DNA of 10,195 nt from Candidatus Stahliibacteriota bacterium (lineage in GTDB: Bacteria > Hydrothermota > Tepidihabitantia > SM23-42), in contig SOIY01000077.1 of assembly GCA_004376785.1 (NCBI GenBank), positions 1-10,195 of the forward strand. Direction: 5' to 3'. The position numbers and the translations under genes are program-made. Positions 5,814 through 10,195 of the stretch are shown in pieces (the stretch's first letter is position 1; each line of letters starts with the position of its first letter). The notes beneath the pieces were generated by a model that searched no databases, had not been told where the DNA came from, and worked only from the letters and a program-made list of their open reading frames with translations.

Positions 5814-6666
5814 ATTTTGTCCAATATGTAAATGTGTTTTAACAAAAACAAAAGATGGTATCTATTACCGGCTTTCTTGCACAAAATGTGACTGGGTTTA
5901 CTATTTCAATCCCTTGCCAAGCGTTGCGGCTTTTGTATGCGATAATGATAACAAAATACTATTAATTAGAAGAGGTGTTGCCCCGGGTAAGGGCAAATGG
6001 GCTCTTCCCACAGGATTCATAGAGCAAAGTGAACAACCTGAAGAAGCAGCTATCCGGGAATTAAAAGAGGAAGCAAACATCAAAGGCACGGTGCAGAATC
6101 TAATCGGAGTCTACACAGAAAAAACTAAGTTCTACGGTAGTATCATACTTGTTGGTTACAGAATTAGTTCAACCGGTGATAAACCAAAACCAGGCACTGA
6201 TGCAATAGAAGCCAAGTTCTTTCCAAGCAGCAAGTTACCAACTATCGCCTTTGCAAGCCATCGCGCAATAATCAAGGATGGATTAGCAAAAAATGAAAAC
6301 AAAATTTCATTTATAGAAGTGTTGAAATCGAAAATCACCGAAGCAACAATAACTCATACCCAACTATTTTATAGAGGAAGTATGGGTATTGATAGCAAGA
6401 TGATGAAGGCTGCGAACTTGGCCCCTGGAGAAAAAGTTCAGGTCTTAAATTATAATAATGGTGAACGGTTAGAGACTTATACAATAGAGGAAAAATCTGG
6501 CTCAGGCAAAATCATTCTCTATGGTCCTGCTTCAAAAAAAGGTAGAGTTGGTGATAAACTCTGTATACTCTCTTATATATTTGTCAGTACTGATGAAGCA
6601 AAAAAAATAAAACCAAGGATTATTATTCTTGATAAAAGGAACAGGATAAAACGAAGACATATTTAG
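5800..6666 (+). CDS. NUDIX hydrolase-aspartate 1-decarboxylase (PanD) fusion
   Basis: A 288-residue two-domain protein. Residues 7-30 form a zinc ribbon (C7, C10, C27, C30). Residues 40-160 are a NUDIX domain with the box starting at G72, E78, R86, E87, E90 and E91; the usual Gly of REUxEExGU is N93. Residues 171-288 align end to end with PanD, which decarboxylates L-aspartate to beta-alanine for pantothenate. With a constant offset of 169 from E. coli PanD, K9, Y22, G24-S25, R54, T57 and Y58 are all kept as K178, Y191, G193-S194, R223, T226 and Y227. S194 would become the pyruvoyl group by self-cleavage, leaving the NUDIX domain on the beta chain. Two changes: N72 is Y241 and H11 is T180. 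The frame runs through the junction without an internal in-frame ATG. Start: the ATG at 5800 fits the ribbon; another ATG at 5779 adds 7 residues. Confidence 0.9.
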   Translation: MKNYRFCPICKCVLTKTKDGIYYRLSCTKCDWVYYFNPLPSVAAFVCDNDNKILLIRRGVAPGKGKWALPTGFIEQSEQPEEAAIRELKEEANIKGTVQNLIGVYTEKTKFYGSIILVGYRISSTGDKPKPGTDAIEAKFFPSSKLPTIAFASHRAIIKDGLAKNENKISFIEVLKSKITEATITHTQLFYRGSMGIDSKMMKAANLAPGEKVQVLNYNNGERLETYTIEEKSGSGKIILYGPASKKGRVGDKLCILSYIFVSTDEAKKIKPRIIILDKRNRIKRRHI

Positions 6667-7502
6667 AATGTATACCCTGTTTTTTTAAACAGGCACTCAC
6701 TGCCGCGAGAATTGCGAAACTGAGCGAAAAAGATATTATAGAAGTACTCAATAGCATTGCCCTTCACCTACCTCAAATCTCATTAAATTCCACACCTCCT
6801 GAGATAGGGATGATGGTTTATAAAACCATCTACCATGTTACTGGCATAGAAGATCCATTCCGTGAAATTAAAAAGGAATGCACAAAGCAACTATTATCAA
6901 TTTATCCAGAGTTAAAAAAGAAAATAACATCAGCTAAAGATCCGCTCTTCACAGCATTAAAATTTGCTGCGTTGGGAAACTCAATCGATTTTGGCGCAAC
7001 CCCAGATTTTGATTTAAAAAAAGAACTGAAGACTATATTTGACAAAGACTTTGATGAATGTGAATATGATTTATTTAAAGAAAGTTTGAATAAGGCAAAA
7101 AAAATTCTCTATATTGCTGATAATGCTGGTGAAACAGTACTTGATAAGTTATTAATAGAACAAATCAATAAACCAATTAAATATGCTGTAAGAAGTAAAC
7201 CAATAATAAATGATGCAACTATTGAAGACGCACATGATGCAGGGATTGATGAAATTGCAGAAATCTTATCTTCTGGGTGCGATGCACCTGGAACAATTTT
7301 AGATTTGTGCTCAGATGAATTCAAAAAAATCTATAAAGATGCAGATTTGATTATAAGTAAAGGGCAGGGGAATTATGAAACATTATCCGGACAAACGCGT
7401 CCGATTTTCTTTTTGCTTAAAGTAAAATGTCCAGTCATTGCCCGCGATATCGACATCAAAACAGGTAGTATTATCTTAATTAAAAATAAATATGCAGGAT
7501 AA
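6651..7502 (+). CDS. DUF89/ARMT1-like metal-dependent phosphatase family protein with ACG start
   Basis: A DUF89 family protein, about 283 residues when read from the family's normal N-terminus. That N-terminus is clear: KTYLECIPCFFKQAL with the conserved CxxC (C7, C10). The codon where Met belongs is ACG (6651-6653). The first ATG in frame is at 6810, 53 codons later, inside the conserved helical domain. AGGA at 6643-6646 precedes the ACG by 4 nt, and the start overlaps the upstream gene by 16 nt, so coupled initiation at ACG is proposed. Core motifs: ADNAGE (D157, N158, E161), PIINDAT (N187, D188) and ISKGQGNYE. DUF89 proteins are Mn/Ni/Co-dependent phosphatases thought to remove damaged phosphometabolites. 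The substrate of this CxxC-bearing subgroup is unknown. The family call is firm; the ACG start is an inference, and a mutated or misread start is possible. Confidence 0.85.
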   Translation, partial: TKTYLECIPCFFKQALTAARIAKLSEKDIIEVLNSIALHLPQISLNSTPPEIGMMVYKTIYHVTGIEDPFREIKKECTKQLLSIYPELKKKITSAKDPLFTALKFAALGNSIDFGATPDFDLKKELKTIFDKDFDECEYDLFKESLNKAKKILYIADNAGETVLDKLLIEQINKPIKYAVRSKPIINDATIEDAHDAGIDEIAEILSSGCDAPGTILDLCSDEFKKIYKDADLIISKGQGNYETLSGQTRPIFFLLKVKCPVIARDIDIKTGSIILIKNKYAG

Positions 7503-8430
7503 ATACACATACGGACCAGTTCCGTCAAGGCGGCTCGGATTTTCGCTTGGCATTGATCTTATTCCTTTTAAAAATTGTAGTTTTGACTGTATCTATTGTC
7601 AGTTAGGCAAAACGACAAACAAGACAATTGAACGAAAAGAATATTTACCTACTGAAGAAATATTAAAAGGAGTAAAAGAGATATTAAAAAAGGGCGACCA
7701 CATTGATTACCTAACATTTTCAGGTTCAGGAGAACCAACCTTGCATTCAAGGATTGGTTATTTGATAACGGAACTCAAAAAAATGACTAAAATACCAGTC
7801 GCTGTTTTGACCAACGGCTCATTACTCTTTATGTCTGACGTACAAAAAGAACTTTCTGATGCAGATGTAGTATTACCAACTTTGTGTGCGACCACACAAG
7901 AAATTTTTAAAAAAATAAATAGACCCATTCCAAACATTGCTATTGAAAAAGTAATCCGCAGTTTGATAAGTTTTCGGAAAATCTATAAAGGAAAAATCTG
8001 GCTGGAGATTATGCTTGTTAAAGGTATAAATGATTCACTGTCTGAGATAAATAAGCTTAAAGACGACGTAGTGAAAATTGCCCCTGACAGAATTCATCTA
8101 AATACTGTAGTAAGACCACCAAGTGAAAAATATGCCCTTCCTCTCTCAACTGAAGAACTGCAGAAAGTAAAAAATATACTCGGCGATAATGCGGAGATAA
8201 TCGCCAGCACTAAAACAAAAAGAGGACCAGCCTACATTATAGATATAGAAAAAACAATCTTTGATATAATAAAAAGAAGACCAGTAACACTTGATGATAT
8301 TTGTAGTGTAACAGGTCTACATAGAAACGAGATATTAAAATATCTGGATCGATTACAACAAGATAAAAAAATAAGACTAACCAAACATGATAGCCGCAAT
8401 TATTATGAAGCAATTCTGCAGGAGGTATAA
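7492..8430 (+). CDS. COG0731-type radical SAM protein with C-terminal winged helix
   Basis: A 312-residue radical SAM protein. It opens with the family signature YGPVPSRRLGFSLGIDLIP, then the cluster motif CSFDCIYC (C29, C33, C36) and GSGEPTL (78-84), typical for SAM binding. The last 70 or so residues (IFDIIKRRPVTLDDICSVTGL... onward) look like a winged-helix domain. COG0731 includes the wyosine-tRNA enzyme TYW1/Taw1 and many bacterial members of unknown function. This one lacks the flavodoxin part and other features needed to call wyosine synthesis, so no reaction is assigned. The ATG overlaps the end of the DUF89 gene by 11 nt. The stop overlaps the next ATG by one base. Confidence 0.92.
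   Translation: MQDKYTYGPVPSRRLGFSLGIDLIPFKNCSFDCIYCQLGKTTNKTIERKEYLPTEEILKGVKEILKKGDHIDYLTFSGSGEPTLHSRIGYLITELKKMTKIPVAVLTNGSLLFMSDVQKELSDADVVLPTLCATTQEIFKKINRPIPNIAIEKVIRSLISFRKIYKGKIWLEIMLVKGINDSLSEINKLKDDVVKIAPDRIHLNTVVRPPSEKYALPLSTEELQKVKNILGDNAEIIASTKTKRGPAYIIDIEKTIFDIIKRRPVTLDDICSVTGLHRNEILKYLDRLQQDKKIRLTKHDSRNYYEAILQEV
8421..8425 (+). promoter_or_regulatory. Shine-Dalgarno of the DUF6125 gene
   Basis: GGAGG stands 4 nt before the ATG at 8430. It shows that internal operon genes can use ordinary ribosome binding, in contrast to the leaderless first genes. Confidence 0.8.
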
Positions 8431-8945
8431 TGATAGAACTTAAAGATTTAAGTAAGGAAGAACTCTTGAATTTATTAGTCGATGCAGGAAAAAACTGGCT
8501 TGCCCATGATGGTCTGTGGTTTCAGGCAGTTGAAAATAAATTTGATTTAGAGACCGCAATTGAACTTGATGGCAAAGCATGGGAAAAATTCACCCAGATC
8601 GAGGCAAAACGCATAATGAAGAGACTGAATATTGAACCTGGCGGCGGTATTCCGGCTTTGATACAGGCATTAAAATTTCGGTTCTATGCTTTCATAAATG
8701 TTCAAGAAGTAATAGAAGTTACAGAAAAGCGCTGTGTATTCCAGATGGTTAATTGCCGGGTACAGGAAGCGAGAAAAAGAAAAAACCTACCTGACTTTCC
8801 ATGCAAACCAGTCGGTATTATTGAATATACGTATTTTGCCAAAACAATTGATCAACGCATTAAGACACGCTGTATTGCCTGCCCGCCTGACCTACATCCA
8901 GAAGATTTCTATTGCCGCTGGGAATTTACAGTGGAAAATAGTTAA
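8430..8945 (+). CDS. DUF6125 family Cys-rich protein
   Basis: A 171-residue soluble protein resembling the DUF6125 group, which is often found in anaerobes and related at a distance to the L-2-amino-thiazoline-4-carboxylic acid hydrolase-like family. Seen: an N-terminal helical half with the pattern LWFQAVE...DGKAWEKFTQIEAKRIMK, and a C-terminal half rich in cysteine (C102, C109, C125, C148, C151, C162), including CIAC and FYCRWEF. The cysteines suggest a metal or Fe-S site. No function is established. It is the last gene of the operon, joined to the radical SAM gene by a TAATG overlap, which suggests it works with that enzyme. Confidence 0.75.
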   Translation: MIELKDLSKEELLNLLVDAGKNWLAHDGLWFQAVENKFDLETAIELDGKAWEKFTQIEAKRIMKRLNIEPGGGIPALIQALKFRFYAFINVQEVIEVTEKRCVFQMVNCRVQEARKRKNLPDFPCKPVGIIEYTYFAKTIDQRIKTRCIACPPDLHPEDFYCRWEFTVENS

Positions 8946-8972
8946 TCTAAACCTACAAACCTCAAATTAAAA

Positions 8973-8996
8973 TATCAAAGATACAGTTTTTCTTCT
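8973..8996 (+). terminator. Weak terminator-like hairpin after the operon
   Basis: A small stem TATC-AAA-GATA (8973-8983) is followed after three bases by a T-rich run (TTTTTCTTCTT). The stem is only 4 bp, so termination efficiency is doubtful. Confidence 0.25.
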
Positions 8997-8999
8997 TAT

Positions 9000-9177
9000 T
9001 TATCTTATTATAACCAGTTTACCTTTTGATTTCACTGCCTCCCCAAAATAATTTATAATATAGAAGTACACACCGGCTGAAACTTCATTTTGTTGATACA
9101 TAGTAGGTCGCACCACCCACAACACCAGACCAAAACAACATTACTACTGTTATAACAAGTAATCTTCTCAACTTCAC
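9000..9177 (-). pseudogene. Internally deleted secreted beta-helix-type protein (both ends kept)
   Basis: The minus strand keeps the two ends of a secreted protein gene and nothing between. The N-terminal piece starts at TTG 9171 (or GTG 9177) and reads RRLLVITVVMLFWSGVV GGATYYVSTK, then stops. This is a signal peptide plus the ATYYVST start often seen in right-handed beta-helix proteins. In another frame, YQQNEVSAGVYFY...GKLVIIR ends at 9000-9002, the kind of C-terminal tail carried by secreted proteins of FCB-type bacteria. The frames cross at about 9080-9100. A consensus promoter and GAGGGAG ribosome site precede the start. An internal deletion that also broke the frame explains all of this. 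It is the main content of the 301-nt gap between the DUF6125 and alkyltransferase genes. Confidence 0.6.
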
Positions 9178-9183
9178 TCCCTC
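9177..9183 (-). promoter_or_regulatory. Shine-Dalgarno of the deleted secreted-protein gene
   Basis: Minus-strand GAGGGAG lies 5 nt before the TTG at 9171 and directly against the GTG at 9177. The spacing favours TTG as the original start. Confidence 0.5.
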
Positions 9184-9191
9184 ACATAATT

Positions 9192-9221
9192 ATTATAATC
9201 TTACCAGTAATTTAATGTCAA
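9192..9221 (-). promoter_or_regulatory. Full-consensus promoter of the deleted secreted-protein gene
   Basis: TTGACA (9221-9216) and TATAAT (9197-9192), both perfect, are 18 nt apart on the minus strand. The predicted start near 9185 leaves a leader of about 14 nt holding the Shine-Dalgarno, so this gene was not leaderless. The promoter looks intact although the gene is broken. Confidence 0.65.
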
Positions 9222-9246
9222 AAACTTTTTTTAAAACCCAGTTATC

Positions 9247-9792
9247 TCACCATACCTTATCCATAATCACTTTTCCTTTACGATTGAACTGAATGCCTTC
9301 AAGTTTCAAAAGTTTACGTTTTAATTTCAAACCACCCTGAAAACCCCCCAATGAGCCATTTGATCTAATTGTTCGGTGGCAGGGTATTACAAGAGGGAAT
9401 GGATTTCTTGCTAATGCCTGTCCCACAGCGCGCCCTGCCCTGGGTACTCCGATTTTTTTTGCCAATCTGCCATAGGTGCTCACCCATCTATAAGGAATCT
9501 GTCTTTCAATTAATAGAACATTTTCTTGAAAATCATAAAGCTGTGTTAAATCTATATTATTTAACGAAAATTCGATTGGCTTACCCTTTAAAAAATTTTC
9601 TAATTTTTTACAAATCTTATTAATAATAGGCACACTACCAAACACTGCATCAGGAAATACCTTTTTAATAACGTACTTTATCTTCTTTCCTGATTCTGGT
9701 AGAAATATCCTCGTAATCATTGCGTTTTTATTTTTTACCTTCCAGACAATCCCGATCTCACCAAACTGTGACTGCACTATCCTGTAGGACAA
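9247..9792 (-). CDS. Methylated-DNA--[protein]-cysteine S-methyltransferase (Ogt/MGMT)
   Basis: A 181-residue suicide DNA repair protein that takes the alkyl group from O6-alkylguanine onto its own cysteine. Seen: IPYRWVSTYGRLAKKIGVPRAGRAVGQALARNP (DNA-binding helix with the R-finger region), the active site PCHR with C138, and GSLGGFQGGLKLKRKLLKLEG. Residues 1-90 are the usual poorly conserved N-terminal domain. Start: the frame opens after a stop upstream, and the first usable codon is TTG at 9792, giving SYRIVQSQFGEIGIV, which matches the family start; a GTG 5 codons later is an alternative. A TATAAAAT box (9813-9806) lies 13 nt upstream, without a good -35. A 14-base palindrome just upstream could be an operator. 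Confidence 0.93.
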   Translation of the reverse strand: MSYRIVQSQFGEIGIVWKVKNKNAMITRIFLPESGKKIKYVIKKVFPDAVFGSVPIINKICKKLENFLKGKPIEFSLNNIDLTQLYDFQENVLLIERQIPYRWVSTYGRLAKKIGVPRAGRAVGQALARNPFPLVIPCHRTIRSNGSLGGFQGGLKLKRKLLKLEGIQFNRKGKVIMDKVW

Positions 9793-9833
9793 AAGTAGCG
9801 ATTTGATTTTATACTCCTACTCACACACTCAGC

Positions 9834-9847
9834 ATATTCATGAATAT
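9834..9847. promoter_or_regulatory. Perfect 14-base palindrome upstream of the alkyltransferase
   Basis: ATATTCATGAATAT is its own reverse complement. It lies 20 nt upstream of the TATAAAAT box at 9806-9813, around where a -35 would be, and overlaps the end of the upstream gene. It could bind a dimeric regulator. Alternatively it is chance in AT-rich DNA. Confidence 0.3.
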
Positions 9848-10071
9848 TCTTCAAAAAATATTGTTGAAATTCTTGTCTTGCAATATCCTTTATTAGAAAT
9901 AGATCCAGGTTTTAAGGTTTTTCTAAAACTATAATTAAATGAGCCATAAATAAATGCAATAATTAAAAGTGTAATAACAACGAATAAAAATATCCAGAAA
10001 GGAATATTAAATGCAATGGCTATTATCAAAGTTATAATAAATACAAAAGCTGACCACATCCAATTCTTCAT
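9838..10071 (-). CDS. Small two-helix membrane protein, unknown function
   Basis: A 77-residue protein not recognised as a known family. Residues 5-21 and 25-42 are strongly hydrophobic and separated by a short NIP turn, so two transmembrane helices forming a hairpin are expected. The rest (43-77) is polar and basic (FRKTLKPGSISNKGYCKTR) and probably cytoplasmic. The ATG at 10071 is chosen over the one at 10080 because the -10 box overlaps the latter and ends 7 nt before the former, matching the leaderless layout of other genes here. The gap to the alkyltransferase start is 45 nt on the same strand, so co-transcription is possible. Confidence 0.6.
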   Translation of the reverse strand: MKNWMWSAFVFIITLIIAIAFNIPFWIFLFVVITLLIIAFIYGSFNYSFRKTLKPGSISNKGYCKTRISTIFFEEYS

Positions 10072-10078
10072 AATTTCC

Positions 10079-10106
10079 ATTGTATAGAATTTAAGAAGAT
10101 TGTCAA
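10079..10106 (-). promoter_or_regulatory. Promoter of the small membrane protein, probably leaderless
   Basis: A perfect TTGACA (10106-10101) and TACAAT (10084-10079) are 16 nt apart on the minus strand. The -10 ends 7 nt before the ATG at 10071 and covers part of the alternative ATG at 10080. Confidence 0.65.
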
Positions 10107-10117
10107 GAAAAGTAAAT

Positions 10118-10145
10118 GAGATTTCTGAAAAAGACCAGAAATCTC
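10118..10145. repeat. Perfect 10-bp inverted repeat
   Basis: GAGATTTCTG (10118-10127) and CAGAAATCTC (10136-10145) are exact reverse complements around an 8-nt loop. On the minus strand the hairpin is followed by a T-rich but broken run, so it may be the terminator of a gene lying beyond the window. It is also close enough to the -35 at 10101-10106 to be a regulatory site. Confidence 0.5.
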
Positions 10146-10195
10146 TGCAATCTTTCTGTTATCACCGTAATCTTGAGAGCGATGAATATTTTTTC

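Noticed and set aside
6810..7502. DUF89 protein starting at the ATG at 6810 (230 residues)
   Set aside because: The 53 codons upstream encode the conserved CxxC N-terminus of the family in the same frame, so this start would truncate a real domain.
9100..9110. GTAG at 9103-9106 as a fourth REP head
   Set aside because: No palindrome follows it. The bases belong to the deleted secreted-protein gene on the other strand.
10072..10080. ATG at 10080 as start of the small membrane protein
   Set aside because: It is overlapped by the -10 box TACAAT at 10079-10084, so it would not lie within the transcript.
10107..10195. Minus-strand frame open from the right edge to a stop near 10104
   Set aside because: It is about 30 codons, contains the perfect inverted repeat, and resembles no family I recognise, so coding cannot be supported.

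Overview
The window (about one-third G+C) looks like chromosomal DNA of an uncultivated, anaerobic, possibly thermophilic bacterium. It has bacterial -35/-10 promoters, and several families shared with archaea and thermophiles: FmdE, a DUF89/ARMT1-like protein, a COG0731 radical SAM protein, an Fe-S uracil-DNA glycosylase and DUF6125. A remnant of a secreted protein carries a C-terminal GVYFY...KLVIIR tail like the sorting tails of FCB-group bacteria and WOR-3 relatives. The placement is an inference; no rRNA or other phylogenetic marker is present. No tRNA, CRISPR array or complete transposon was seen.

Layout. 1-214: non-coding, with a promoter. 215-991 (+): an exported metallo-beta-lactamase-fold protein, convergent with 1001-1783 (-), a uracil-DNA glycosylase with an extra Cys-rich tail. 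1784-1870: back-to-back promoters. 1871-2509 (+): a metallophosphoesterase. 2520-4701 (-): a two-gene unit of 2-hydroxyacid (hydroxypyruvate/glyoxylate) reductase then glycerate 2-kinase, with a GTAG-headed palindrome between them. 4702-4890: two inverted GTAG-headed palindromes. 4891-5454 (-): a consensus promoter, the C-terminal stump of what looks like an ABC-3 metal-transporter permease, and an FmdE-like gene. 5568-8945 (+): a tight five-gene operon. 8946-9246: remnant of a secreted protein with its promoter, signal peptide and C-terminal tail (-). 9247-9792 (-): an O6-alkylguanine-DNA alkyltransferase. 9838-10071 (-): a small membrane protein with its own promoter. 10118-10145: an inverted repeat.

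The most interesting part is the operon 5601-8945: a DUF1858 protein, a NUDIX-PanD fusion (zinc-ribbon NUDIX hydrolase joined to a complete aspartate 1-decarboxylase), a DUF89 protein whose reading frame has no ATG/GTG/TTG where the family starts (ACG sits there), a COG0731 radical SAM protein and a Cys-rich DUF6125 protein. Every junction overlaps. PanD makes beta-alanine for pantothenate and CoA, and some DUF89 proteins are pantetheine-related phosphatases, so a link to CoA metabolism is a reasonable but unproven inference.

A second, genome-wide signal is promoter layout. At least five genes have a -35 and -10 separated by exactly 16 nt, with the -10 ending only 5-9 nt before the ATG, so transcription should begin at or within a few bases of the start codon. 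These mRNAs would be leaderless. The pattern also decides the start of the small membrane protein. An internal operon gene (DUF6125) has an ordinary Shine-Dalgarno sequence instead.
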